Source: Pseudo-nitzschia pungens
Lineage: Eukaryota; Bacillariophyta; Bacillariophyceae; Bacillariales; Bacillariaceae
Direction: 5' to 3'
Length of the DNA stretch: 64,000 nucleotides
Assembly (NCBI GenBank): GCA_037355855.1
Contig: CM074762.1
Location: forward strand, 2,108,001 to 2,172,000
The position numbers were made by a program, and so were the translations under genes. Shown here in pieces: positions 21,068 to 31,276 of this stretch (positions are counted from its first letter, which is position 1; each line of letters begins with the position of its first letter). Under the pieces are notes generated by a model. That model saw only the letters and a program-made list of their open reading frames with translations. It made no database searches and was not told where the DNA came from.

Positions 21068-21712
21068 GAGCAGACATGGCTACAGTGGCCCGAAATAATC
21101 GCATGTGTAGATTATACGAAATAAGAAGATATAATCATCCTTGTCATGCATAAAGGGAGTCGTTTCAGTTTTGCAAAGGAATATTTAGACTAAAGTCCAC
21201 AGTGAAAAGAAGAATACTAGTCTCTATTACGACTTGACTCTTGGAATCGTGAGAGAGAGAGAGAGAGAGGAAGAGATGGAAAATCCAAATACAGCTTTGT
21301 CTGTATCGACCTACCGTAATCTTACTACCACATGGTAAATCTTATTCCAACAGATGCCTTTCTTTCTTTCTTTCTTAGTAAGGTTTGAGGTGTGCCAACA
21401 TCGAAAATAGATTTTTTAAAAATAATATTTTGGATCCATTTTGATGAGAGTTTCTACACATTGTGCGCGCATCGTGTAACAACCCTTTAACTCCTTCTCC
21501 ATGACTCCGAGGAAGGTAAGATTTTACCGTATGTACTACGAAGTAGTACTTCGTATGTAAGACTTCATAGTCGTAGTTTTGCATCGAAGAATGAATCCCA
21601 TAGTACGAATGCGGTTGAGTTCGAAGATAGATTCGAAAGACAATCAAAATTCTACTACAGTGTAACCAGCTATCGTGCAATCGTCACATGCCCCACCAGA
21701 TTGGACTCGAAT
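21068..21712. other. Intergenic region with GA and TTTC microsatellites
   Basis: The spacer contains a (GA)n run at about 21250-21268 and a TTTC run at about 21360-21376. An imperfect palindrome lies near 21533-21556 around TACGAAGTAGTACTTCGTA. No gene is supported. Confidence 0.45.
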
Positions 21713-22423
21713 ATGTCTCCGATAAATTACGGCAGCACTAAGACACCACTGCTTTCGTTCAAAGATGTTGAATCGTGGTCTTCCGAGGAGGTGGCCTCTT
21801 ACCTGCAGTCGAAGGAAAATATCGCAGATTACGGCGCACTCTTTCGATCCAACAAAATCGATGGGAGCATTGCGCATCGGTTGACCGATGCCGATTTGCA
21901 ATCGATGGGTATCTCCGCGGTCGGAGATCGCCATCGAGTTCTGGCTGCCCTGGAAGATCTGCGGAACGCCAAGGAACAAAGCGATCGCGAGCGCATTTTG
22001 TGGGTCGGCCGGGAGGAACTGCACTGGAGCTGGGTCGATCGGGCCTACCAAACAAAGTGCGGTTTGTGTCGGGAGGACCCCGAGGAGTACACGCTCCGAT
22101 TCAACTACCTCGACATCCAACGCCCCGAAAGCAACAGGTGCTGCGGGTTTATCGATTGCTGTTTCGGTAAATCGTACCACATCGATACCATCGACCTGTG
22201 CAATGTGGACGACGTTGACGTCGATGGAGTCCCTCCTCCCTTCGCGTTGGAGTGTTTCTGTTGCGCTACACCGCACGAGCACGTCTTGATCAACGCAGTA
22301 CACCACGAATCGCACCTCCCGGCCGGTGTGACAATATTGAAGCTTAAAAAAGGCGTCGGACAGGAAGTGAAACGAAAAATCCAGAACCAAGTGGAAATCA
22401 TGCAAGAAATGGAACGGGGATAG
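21713..22423 (+). CDS. SAM-domain protein with Cys-rich middle region
   Basis: From ATG 21713 the protein has 236 residues. Residues about 15-80 form a sterile alpha motif: VESWSSEEVASYLQS, then YGALFRSNKIDGSIAHRLTD and LQSMGISAVGDRHRVLAALE, the W...V..L....Y...F....IDG..L..L....L...GI...G.R..IL pattern. SAM domains mediate protein-protein or RNA contacts. The following 150 residues have clustered Cys (CGLCRED, NRCCGFIDCCFG, ECFCCATPHEH) and a C-terminal basic helix (KLKKGVGQEVKRKIQNQVEI). I do not recognise this part; a membrane-proximal PH-like or lipid-binding fold is only a guess. No signal peptide is visible. Confidence 0.68.
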   Translation: MSPINYGSTKTPLLSFKDVESWSSEEVASYLQSKENIADYGALFRSNKIDGSIAHRLTDADLQSMGISAVGDRHRVLAALEDLRNAKEQSDRERILWVGREELHWSWVDRAYQTKCGLCREDPEEYTLRFNYLDIQRPESNRCCGFIDCCFGKSYHIDTIDLCNVDDVDVDGVPPPFALECFCCATPHEHVLINAVHHESHLPAGVTILKLKKGVGQEVKRKIQNQVEIMQEMERG

Positions 22424-23005
22424 GGACGACTACGGTAATAATGGAGATCCAAATCCTGTCAAGATCATAATTAGAAGTATTCATTTGGAGAATGGCAGCA
22501 AAAACAGCAGCAGGAGCGGAGATTCGGAGGAAAAATACAGACAACAGAATCGCCGGTTGATGATATGCAACTCTATTCAAATGTGCTGTATACCAGACGA
22601 GGTAGCTTGCCTCCTGTCTGGACTGAGAATAAAGCGAAGCATATGAATGGGACAACTCTGTTATGTTGTGATTCTTCTCCAACTAGAGTAGCTATGAAGT
22701 AAGGTTACCGTAACCTTAGTTAGTGTATGTTCATGAGGATTCTACGTCTTAGTTTTGTACAGAATCTTGCGCATAGCTTCTCCAATTTGAGAAAGATTGT
22801 ACAGTATCCTTATTATGTTGTGTAATTAACCCTAAATACCGGTAGACATGAGCCAAGAAGATTGTGACGATATTGAAAACAAAAAAAGAAGGCGCGATCC
22901 GAGATCCGAGATTCGTATTCGGACGCATCGACCGATGTGAGATGGAGCTTGATACGGAATCAACACACCGACGAGAATACGAATCACCGCAACGTTTGTC
23001 GACCA
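22424..23005. other. Intergenic region with a perfect-arm palindrome
   Basis: The spacer contains AAGGTTACCGTAACCTT at 22701-22717, two 8-bp arms around one C. This is one of several such motifs in the window. The frame of the downstream gene stays open to a GTG at 22937. Confidence 0.45.
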
Positions 23006-24349
23006 ATGGTTGCTGTCCGTAAGAGTGGAAGAGCGAAGGCTCCGACCGCACTATTGACGGCGTTAGCGGCATTCAACGTGGTTTCGAGGATCGCTTGCAT
23101 AAACTTGGTGAACGGCATGTTGTTGCCCGCTGCACGAACCGGAACCCGCCACGGATGCGGTGGGATCCGCCGATTCCGGTGGCACCCGGGTGCGGAGAGA
23201 AGTACGGTCACCGCCATTTACTGTGGGGAACGAAGCAGTAGCAACGGCCGACCATCGATCGAAACCGGGTCGAAAAACTTGTGGTCCGTCCCCGAGTGCC
23301 TGGATCACTGGACGAAGCTGCAAAACGGCACGGCTGCCGGAGAGGACAGAGCGCCATCCATCCAGTTCGTGGACGCCACGTGGTTTCACAAGGGGGAACG
23401 AGACGGGCGGCGGGAATTCGAGGCCGGACCCAGGCTCCCCGGTGCCTTTCACTGGGACATTGCCGATCTGGCCACCACGGTGGAACTCTTTCCGGAGGAC
23501 AACCCAAAGGGCCTCAAGAACGTCTTTCCACCCGAGTGGTTGGTGGGTGCCGCACTGCAACGAATGGGGGTTTTGCCGGATTCCTCCGAGAGTAGCAGCA
23601 GCAACAGTCGTAGTGGTGGTGGTGGTGATGGCCCGACGCTGGTGGTCTACGGCCGAAACGGGACGCGCTTTGCCCCGCGAGTGTGGTACATGCTCAAAAA
23701 GTATTATCGCGGCGGTTCCGTTCGGTTGCTGCAAGGATCCCTTGAGGAATGGGAACGAAGGGGGGGACTCGTCGAAACCGAGCCATTGGGCGGCGACAGC
23801 GGCGGCCACAGAACACTGCGGGCCCGAGATCTCGTAGAGTTCATTCGTGATAATGATAACGACGATGACGACGACTCGTCGCGCGGTCTCCATCCCTGGA
23901 TTTCGTCCGATGCGAGGGACCGTTTGGTAGACATGTCGTTCGTCCTGGACTTGTTGAAACGGCGGCAGCAACGATTGCAAGCGGACGGCCCGTCCTCGAT
24001 CATCGACACCCGCGGATCATCCTTTGCCCGGAAGGGGCACATCCCCGGCGCGATCCACGTCCCGTACGCTTCGCTGTCCCTGCCCGACGACCCGACCACG
24101 CTCTTGTCGCGGGACGACCTGGAGCGGGTCCTCACCGATGCCCTGGGCGACGATGCCCTGGATCGGTTGGCGGAGCGGCCTCCGCTGCTGTCGTGCGGGA
24201 CCGGCGTCTCGGTCTGCACGATGGCGCTGGTGCTGGACGAGCTGGGCCTGCCCGAGCCGTGGATCTACGACGGGAGCTGGGACGAGTGGGGGAAGGATCC
24301 CTCGACGCCCAAGGCTGGAGGTGTGGTGAGCGGCGGTGGCGGTAGCTAA
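23006..24349 (+). CDS. 3-mercaptopyruvate/thiosulfate sulfurtransferase (tandem rhodanese)
   Basis: The protein has 447 residues from ATG 23006. The first rhodanese domain starts near IQFVDATWFHKGERDG and has RLPGAFHWDIADLAT, the substrate-side landmark RIPGAxFFDID. The second has IIDTRGSSFARKGHIPGAIHVPY and the catalytic loop SCGTGVSVC with Cys397. A CGSGVT-type loop is characteristic of mercaptopyruvate sulfurtransferases rather than rhodaneses (CRKGVT), so transfer of sulfur from 3-mercaptopyruvate in cysteine catabolism is the best guess. A Ser/Asn/Gly linker and an Asp run are inserted between domains. The first 60 residues (MVAVRKSGRAKAPTALLTAL) are basic and hydrophobic and could target a mitochondrion or plastid. 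Confidence 0.85.
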   Translation: MVAVRKSGRAKAPTALLTALAAFNVVSRIACINLVNGMLLPAARTGTRHGCGGIRRFRWHPGAERSTVTAIYCGERSSSNGRPSIETGSKNLWSVPECLDHWTKLQNGTAAGEDRAPSIQFVDATWFHKGERDGRREFEAGPRLPGAFHWDIADLATTVELFPEDNPKGLKNVFPPEWLVGAALQRMGVLPDSSESSSSNSRSGGGGDGPTLVVYGRNGTRFAPRVWYMLKKYYRGGSVRLLQGSLEEWERRGGLVETEPLGGDSGGHRTLRARDLVEFIRDNDNDDDDDSSRGLHPWISSDARDRLVDMSFVLDLLKRRQQRLQADGPSSIIDTRGSSFARKGHIPGAIHVPYASLSLPDDPTTLLSRDDLERVLTDALGDDALDRLAERPPLLSCGTGVSVCTMALVLDELGLPEPWIYDGSWDEWGKDPSTPKAGGVVSGGGGS

Positions 24350-25237
24350 TGGTGGAAGGGTCTCGATGCCAATCGGGAACGACGAAATAAGACGACGGCT
24401 GCGGCGATTGGACGAACGAGTATTGGCTACTACATCAATCCGGCACTATCTTAGTAGTTGTTGCATACCGAAAGATGAATGCCCGATGATTTCGTCTGCC
24501 ATTTCGTGGGATTCAAACGACACGGTATGGCATGGAATGGCCATGACATGATATGTCATGGTATAGCTACATACTTGTATCGAGTATCACATTCCTTTTC
24601 CGTGCAAGAAGTCGCAAAGCAGGTCTCGTAGTAGCTAGTACTTTTTGAAGCCTGGCTGAAAGCAGCATTGGCATGCAAGAAACTAGGTGGGATTGCACTA
24701 AGAAATCCAATAGTTGACTGGGATGACCTAGTCTCTCATTGCCAGTTGCTGCAAAAAAGTTTCAAACACAAGATTACTTATTTTCTCTCTCAAAGAACGT
24801 ATCTACCGTATTCCTTCACATCGTATTTCCTTTCAAGTGTGATATTGGTGTAAGTTAGGGTGTACTCGTAACCTTAGGACTTACTACAAGTGTAGCAGTA
24901 TCAGCACCGTACTGATCGCCACCCCTGCTGATCGCATCCTACCAATTTGGAGTCCCGCGGGACCAGTCTGCCCTCACTACGCATCAACACTGAGGCCCAT
25001 CATCGATGGATCGACCGATAATTTACTGTAACCTTACCGATCGACCGATCGATCGATCGATCGATTACGACCTTCGACACTCGATCAAAGCATTCAACGA
25101 TTTCTCATTTCCATGTTAATTTTAATTCAAGACCTTCTTCCCCAGCCAGTTGCGGTACCGGTGGCTTTGATTTCGTAGGCAAAAAGCACTCCCGACCCAG
25201 CTCAACGGCAGGAAACTGTATTACAACCCACTTCGCG
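24350..25237. other. Intergenic region with GATC tract
   Basis: The spacer contains a cluster of CATG-rich short palindromes at about 24530-24560 and a (GATC)n tract at about 25039-25067. No open frame longer than 61 codons looks protein-like. Confidence 0.4.
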
Positions 25238-26896
25238 ATGACGACGCTGCGGTTGCCATTTGGTTTCCTACGCGTGTTTTGTGCATTTGTCTTTGTCGGG
25301 ATTTTCGGCTCGTGCACGAATCTCGGCGGCTGGTCGGCCACCGCCGATGGTTCCAAAGCATCGATTCCGAGCCAGATTCTACGTGCCCGGATGCCCTTCT
25401 TGGCCGCCAACCCACAAAGCAACGGTGACGAAAACGAAAACGACGACAAGCAGCAGCTCTGGGTGTACGAGGGAGCTCTGTACGATCCCCTCGATGGACG
25501 ACAGGTAGCAAACGTCCAGGGTCTCGAACTGGTGCGTCCCGTGCACGATACGTCCCACCTGGCCATCGACTCGCTCTTGCGCCATCCAAACGCGACCTAC
25601 GTCGATGCCAAGACACTCTGGTCGCAAAAAGTATTCTGCTACACGAAACCAACCACGAGAAAGGGTGCAGGTTTCGACGATAGTGAGAAGGATGCCGGCC
25701 AGAGCCAGAGCGGCGGCGAGGACATTCTGCAGAGCGTTCGCATTCGGCCCCGGTCTCCCCGAAAGAAGGTCCCACTGGACCAGGCGGTTGCGGTCTACGA
25801 AACGGCAACGACCTTTGTGTCTCGCACCAAGAGAGGTGGGAGGGCAAGTAGTGCGAATGCAGACGACAGGAGTGAAGACGAAGACGAGCTCCTGGTGCAT
25901 TCCGAGTGGCCCAACGGGCAAACCATGTGGGGAGTGGCCGCACAGGGGGGCTCCAAGAGGCAACGAACCGGAAACGGCGGTAACAATAGCAACAGCAACA
26001 ACAACATGGACTTTACCGTCTTTGCCAAGCTGCGAAACAAGCACAGCCCGTTGTACGCTCCGGATATCGTCCCCGATCCGGACGACGACGAAACGAGGTC
26101 GAAATCCAACGCAGACGGGGACGTGATTGTGTCTCCCAAGCGGGCCGCGCTGGTCCAGTTTGGGTCCTCCGACAAGACCATGGAGTCCAGGCACAAGTAC
26201 GGGGCCCGGGAAACCTATTCCTACCGCAACATTGCGCCGCTGCCGGCGGCGGCTGCTGCCCCCGCCGGAAGCCAGCGCCGGTGGTCTCCCCTCGAGTGGT
26301 TCCGGAGAACCCCGGGTGGGCATGCCGAGCAACCCACGGGAACCGCACGCAGCAGCGGCACGAGCGTCCACTACACGCGGTACGGGGAGGGGCCGCCGTT
26401 CTACGCACCGGGACGCATGTGCATGCTGGAGCTTCGGGGCCGGCCCATCGGGGACCTCGACGAGGCCACCCCCCTCCTGAGGGGATTGATCCGGCGGGAC
26501 GGTGGTCCCGTCGCCAACTTTCACTGGGCCGGTGACGATGCTAGCATCGAAGACGATCCAGAGACGAAGACGAAGACGACGACGACGAAGCGTGTCGGAA
26601 GCACCACCACCACCACGATGGCGGTTCCCAGCTTGCAGACGGCCTGGAATCGAAAGGAGCCGAGCACCACGTACCCAACGGAACGGATGCGCGGTCCAAC
26701 CAGCGCGGCGGCGAGGCGCGGTGCAAACTCCGGCCGATCGACCGAGCACCTGCTGCGACTCGATGTGCCGGACGACAGCGATGGGGAAGAAGGAGCCGGA
26801 AAGCGCCTGGGGGCCTGGACGAAAAAGGGGAAACGACGCGCCGAGGCACTCTGGGATCGGCTCAGGGCGGCAACCGCCATGGAAGCCGGGTCCTAG
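25238..26896 (+). CDS. Secreted or plastid-targeted hypothetical protein
   Basis: The 552-residue protein starts with MTTLRLPFGFLRVFCAFVFV, a signal peptide probably cut near GSCTNLG. It then has conserved-looking blocks (QLWVYEGALYDPLDGRQVAN, LELVRPVHDTSHLAID, DAKTLWSQKVFCYTKP) separated by low-complexity inserts rich in Asn, Asp, Ser and Thr. A second block near YGEGPPFYAPGRMCMLELRG and a basic C-terminus follow. Blocks such as VAVYETATTFVSRTKR suggest a folded domain broken up by insertions, but I cannot assign a family. The gene is GC-rich, intronless, and its ATG 25238 fits the signal peptide well. Confidence 0.62.
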   Translation: MTTLRLPFGFLRVFCAFVFVGIFGSCTNLGGWSATADGSKASIPSQILRARMPFLAANPQSNGDENENDDKQQLWVYEGALYDPLDGRQVANVQGLELVRPVHDTSHLAIDSLLRHPNATYVDAKTLWSQKVFCYTKPTTRKGAGFDDSEKDAGQSQSGGEDILQSVRIRPRSPRKKVPLDQAVAVYETATTFVSRTKRGGRASSANADDRSEDEDELLVHSEWPNGQTMWGVAAQGGSKRQRTGNGGNNSNSNNNMDFTVFAKLRNKHSPLYAPDIVPDPDDDETRSKSNADGDVIVSPKRAALVQFGSSDKTMESRHKYGARETYSYRNIAPLPAAAAAPAGSQRRWSPLEWFRRTPGGHAEQPTGTARSSGTSVHYTRYGEGPPFYAPGRMCMLELRGRPIGDLDEATPLLRGLIRRDGGPVANFHWAGDDASIEDDPETKTKTTTTKRVGSTTTTTMAVPSLQTAWNRKEPSTTYPTERMRGPTSAAARRGANSGRSTEHLLRLDVPDDSDGEEGAGKRLGAWTKKGKRRAEALWDRLRAATAMEAGS

Positions 26897-27339
26897 CCGC
26901 GGAGACTCTGCCAGGCCGTGTGTCCCGATCGATTGACATTGAGAATCATCGAATGGACGAGAGGGTTGCCAGAACAACGACACGGGACAGGGATCGAACG
27001 TGATGGATTCGATGCGAAGGTCAATCGATGGATCCCGAAAGACACCGCGGAACCCCACAGCGATTGATTCGGCCTCCTCCGTGACTGCGGAAAGCTTGTT
27101 GGTCCTAACTTTTCAGGAGTCCTTGACTTGAAAGAACGCGTGTCGAACCAAGTGGTCATTCCGTGAAGGTCACCAACGCCACCGGACTTGCGTTGAACTC
27201 GAACCTACTTTAAGTGGAGTAGAAGGAGGCTACGGCTATGCTACAACAAGGTTCTGATTGTGAGTGTTAACGCATCGCTTTAAAATACATAGGATACTAG
27301 TGTACTGCCACTGCTGCCTGCCTGCCGGCCTGCCTGTCT
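26897..27339. other. Convergent intergenic region, nothing identified
   Basis: This is the spacer between convergent genes. No motif, repeat or gene is recognised. Confidence 0.4.
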
Positions 27340-27792
27340 CTAATAGTCTTCTAAAAAATGTTCCCCGAAGTCGCAATAGCACTCGGTGGAATCCTCCGCA
27401 AGACCATAGTTTTGTCGGTGATTGTTGCTTCCATCGAGCTCGTTCAGCGCCGCCTCTCGGGCCTGCGCCAACGCGTAGAGCTCCATCTTTAGCTCCCTCG
27501 ATGCCGCGCTGTACTCTCCCGAGTTTTGGGCAATGAGGCGCCGGAGTTTCTCGCGCTGCGATGGCGCAACCAGCAGGCTCCGCGATCCCGGCGGAGGCGA
27601 CTTGTCGGCCTTGCCGCTGCTTTCGCTGCCTTTTTCGATGGCGGCGGGCTTGGAAGTCTCCGTCAGGGGCAGTCGAGGGAATTTTTCGGCCCGGGGAACG
27701 GTTGCTACCGGTCCCACCCGTGGGGTCCCCTCGAGTCGGGTTGGGGATTGCTCGGGTGTCAGGGGAGTTGGTGGCTCGTGCTTGATGTTCAT
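27340..27792 (-). CDS. Small hypothetical protein
   Basis: The 150-residue protein begins with ATG 27792. Its N-terminal half is Pro/Thr-rich and probably disordered (MNIKHEPPTPLTPEQSPTRL). The C-terminal half contains a likely helix (SQREKLRRLIAQ, then YSAASRELKMELYALAQARE) and ends with an acidic Cys-containing tail (ECYCDFGEHFLEDY). No signal peptide or known domain is present. Its composition differs from chance frames nearby, which is the main reason to keep it. Confidence 0.5.
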   Translation of the reverse strand: MNIKHEPPTPLTPEQSPTRLEGTPRVGPVATVPRAEKFPRLPLTETSKPAAIEKGSESSGKADKSPPPGSRSLLVAPSQREKLRRLIAQNSGEYSAASRELKMELYALAQAREAALNELDGSNNHRQNYGLAEDSTECYCDFGEHFLEDY

Positions 27793-28891
27793 CGCGTGTG
27801 CTCAGTTAACAATGTTGGTCAGCTAACCCTCAGCTAGTAGCAGTGATCGTTGCATACTTTGAGGGGGGGAAGAAAACGATGGTGTTGTTGGACAGCCCTA
27901 TGGTCCCACACGCACCGCACAAGCACGCCTTGTCCGTCCAAACCTATCACATATTCTGCCGCATTGTCCCATTGAAAAGAGAAGGTCTGCGGCACGTTCT
28001 TGGAGTGTTCTTCGGTCTACTTGTTGTGTATCAAATAATTCGTTCACTCGCTCGCTCGTGCCCAAATTACGTTCCGGAGCAGGTCGCATTGTGCCAAACG
28101 GTGAGCAGGATTCTTGTTTACGTGATTGTTTGCATACCGGTTCAAAGCCATTGGATCTGTGAAAGCGAAGGAAGCATAAAAAAAGATCCTTCTTAGGTTT
28201 TACTTCGTACTTCAGTAGTAATCGTCACGTACGTACCACACATCATGATGGTCATTTCGCCCAATCGATGTTGATGTCATAAGATTTTAAAAATTGACAT
28301 CTCCCTTCCACTTCTCCACTTCTTCAACTCAGGAATGCTTATCAAGTTTTTTCTGTGTGAAGTATTAGGAAATTTTGGGTGATCTTTGGTCTCAACGGCA
28401 ATCTCCGAAGGGATGATTAGATTGGCATGGAGGATATTTTATTCGATCAAGTCGAATAATGAAGACTGTGTGCTAGGCACGAGACTAAGGTTCTTTGGGC
28501 CGATCGCCACGAGCCTCGCCCTAGCCAACTACCAAAAAACAAAAAACATACCTGCCGGTATCTTTCTCGTTTCTCACATACTCGTAAGATCTTACTACGA
28601 TTTCCCAGTTCGTTCTCAGAATGAATGAATCAACCGAATCGACCGTCATCGTCATTGATGACACAGAAAAAGAAGAATATTGGCATGAATTCGACCGAAC
28701 AAAGATCCTACAAGTAACCTTATCTGTACTAGGTGTGAGGAGAAGTGGATAAAAAAGTAAGCATCGCTCCATGGCACTTGCGATCGCTCTAATGCAATAA
28801 GCTAAGCGCGAGCCATCTGTTGAAGGAGAGTCAAGAGAAGGAATCCCGAAAAGTATTTCAAGGAGTACTACAAACGAGGTTTATCGAAACT

Positions 28892-28926
<35 letters not shown>

Positions 28927-29014
28927 AACCGCAGACAAAGTGTTGAAGAATCATTCAGATTGTCAGCAAGATAAAACATCATCGAACAGGAGAGACATAA
29001 AAGAAATTGGAATT
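27793..29014. other. Intergenic region with ACG trinucleotide run
   Basis: This is 1.2 kb with no supported gene. A (GAC)n run lies at about 28895-28927, directly in the leader of the ChaN-like gene. Short open frames here have no recognisable pattern. Confidence 0.4.
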
Positions 29015-30370
29015 ATGGAATTGCACATGCTGAAATCTTCGATAATATTGCTTTTGCTATTTGCACTTATGCAACAAAACAATGGTCTGTCGTTCGATCC
29101 CGAGATGAACCGCAGATCAGTTTTTGCCACGGTTGCTGCTGCAGGTGGTGCAACAACGGGATGGTTTGTTCGCGCAGACGACAATGTTGCACGAGCCGCT
29201 GATCCCGACGAAAAAACTAAGAGTGATGATTCGCTCTTGGCATACCAAGTGTTTCCGGACGCTACACCAACACGAAATCCAACGCTAGAATCGGTAGCCG
29301 TAAGTGAAGACGAAGCATGGAGCTCTAGATTGCGAACACTTTAGGGTCTGAGAACAGTTTAGCTAACACCAGTTTGAAATGAACGCGTGATCGACCAATT
29401 GTAGGAAGACCGATTGATCAATGCATTGAGCAAGAAATCTGGAGCCTTGTGGCTGGGAGAGCATCACAATTCCGAGAGGGATCATTTGCTTCAAACGGAT
29501 ATTATTCGGAAACTCCACGAATCCAAAACGAAGGGCAAGAGCGGCTCTCCGGGTGAATCTCTGGCCATCGGTTTGGAACAGGTCCAGGTTCAGTTTCAAC
29601 CAGTTCTGGACGCCTATGTCGGTGGGAGTATATCCATCGATGATATGCGAAAAAATGTCGAGTGGGACAAACGATGGACCTGGCCGTTCGAAGGGTACCG
29701 AGGGATTTTTGAAACGGCGAGGGAGTTGAAAATCCCCCTCGTTGCGTTGAATGTCGACTCGGAAGACCTGTCGAAGGTCGAAGCAGGCGGCTTTTCGCAA
29801 TTGTCCCCCGAGGAACGAAAAAAGTACATCATCGACCCCGAAGGCTTCGCAGCATTCGCCAAACCCGGAAAATTCAAGTGCTATGTGGAGTACGTCATTC
29901 TGCCATCGTTTGACATGCACAAGCGAATGGGGCTTTTGCAGTACACCATGACGGGAGAAAAATTGGAGCAGGCAATGGATTTCAAAAAGTTCTTTAGTGG
30001 CCGTATTCTGTGGGACGAAGCGATGGCATCGAGAGCGTATCGCTGGACGAAAGAAAACCCCAACGGTCTATTGATTGGTCTGGTTGGCGCCGATCACGTC
30101 AAATATCGAGCCGGTATCCCCGGCAGGTACGATCGCCTCGCGGGAGATAGCAGGGACTGTGTCTCGATGATGTTGAATCCTTCTCTCATCGACACCCGAC
30201 CGTCGGGTACGGTCTCGATGGAAGAAAACACTCGCGATCCGAACAAATTGACACTGCAATTGATCTACGCGAAGGAAGGAGTGGATGCAACCACCGATGC
30301 TCGATTTTTGGACGAAAACATTGGGGGATCATTTCCGTTGGCAGATTACATCATCACGAGCAGAAGCTAA
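29015..30370 (+). CDS. ChaN-like (DUF399) haem-binding-uptake-family protein, predicted thylakoid lumen
   Basis: Joining 29015-29299 to 29405-30370 gives 416 residues. The N-terminus has a signal peptide (MLKSSIILLLLFALMQ) and LSFDPE, then R33-R34 in NRRSVFATVAAAGGATTGW, a twin-arginine lumen signal ending near ARAADP. The enzyme-like part opens with GALWLGEHHNS (E114, H115, H116), the hallmark of the ChaN/Tiki superfamily. It continues with LAIGLEQVQVQFQPVLDAYV, the DEAMASRAYRW segment and LIGLVGADHVKYRAGIPGRY, all in the expected order. ChaN in bacteria is linked to haem-iron uptake; plant plastid relatives are poorly characterised. The intron is 105 bp with GTAAGT/TTGTAG in phase 0. An AATAAA lies about 40 bp after the stop. 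Confidence 0.82.
29300..29404 (+). other. Intron of the ChaN-like gene
   Basis: Donor GTAAGT and acceptor AATTGTAG flank a 105-bp intron in phase 0. Without splicing the frame stops at 29344 just before the conserved GEHH motif. Confidence 0.82.
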
Positions 30371-31276
30371 GGAAAAAACGAGATCGAATCCGGTGGCCCT
30401 GCCCAAGCACCGAATAAAACTAGTTGCATGTCGTTTCATGGATAGCTAAATTGATATTACGGGCACTCATTGAGCCTTCCACGGTGTTTTCAAGAGTGCG
30501 ACAGAGATCAAGACAAAGGTCACAGTGCCAGTTCAAAAAATACTGAAGACAGCCTTATCTGAATGGGATATTGATATTGTTATGGTGGGAGTTGGGCCAT
30601 ACTACATTATCGTTTTCACATTCCAAATGTGAACTAACTCGGCGCCTCCACACGAAAAGTTAATTTTGCAACTGATTGCTAGTATGTGCATGGTCATCTT
30701 ACTATCTATTTTACAATGAAACATCCTCCGTCTCAAATCAGAAAAGAGGCCCTCCAGAGTCATTATAGAACTAGTATATCTCAGGATCAACGCAACCTTT
30801 GCCTGTGGTCAAACTTCCTACAAACTCTTTAGAAGGAACCATCACAAACTTGTTCGACATTTGGAAGTAAGGTTAATGAAAGGAATTGGCATCATTTTGT
30901 GACACGACATATTTCTCTCCGATTTTTGGCAGGATGTTGGGAAAGTCTGTCCATCGTACTGAAAGTTTACTCCTCGTATGTACTTCCATTACGAAGTCTG
31001 ATATATTATCGATAAATCCAAATAGAATCATCCAAGTTCGTAGAATTTCACTGTGATTGATGGTTGATGTTTCACGGTTGGTGACGGGTGTTGATTTATT
31101 TATTTTTTGTTGGGATTGTTCTTCAACTGTTGTCGCTCGTTGATCGTTGATGATCGTTGATGATTGTTGATGTGATCGGTTGAGGTGATCGAATATTCAT
31201 CGATCAATACCTTTGACTTTCAAAGTTCCCTCGACAAAACACAAGCGCCGACTTCTATCGAATCCGCTCGAAAACG
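30371..31276. other. Intergenic region, nothing identified beyond the polyadenylation-like site
   Basis: Apart from an AATAAA near 30414 that may serve the ChaN-like gene, and TTGATGATCGTTGATGA short direct repeats near 31139-31175, I see nothing in this AT-rich spacer. Confidence 0.4.

Noticed and set aside
25379..27058. Minus-strand frame of 559 codons opposite the secreted hypothetical
   Set aside because: It lacks a domain pattern, while the plus strand starts with a good signal peptide.
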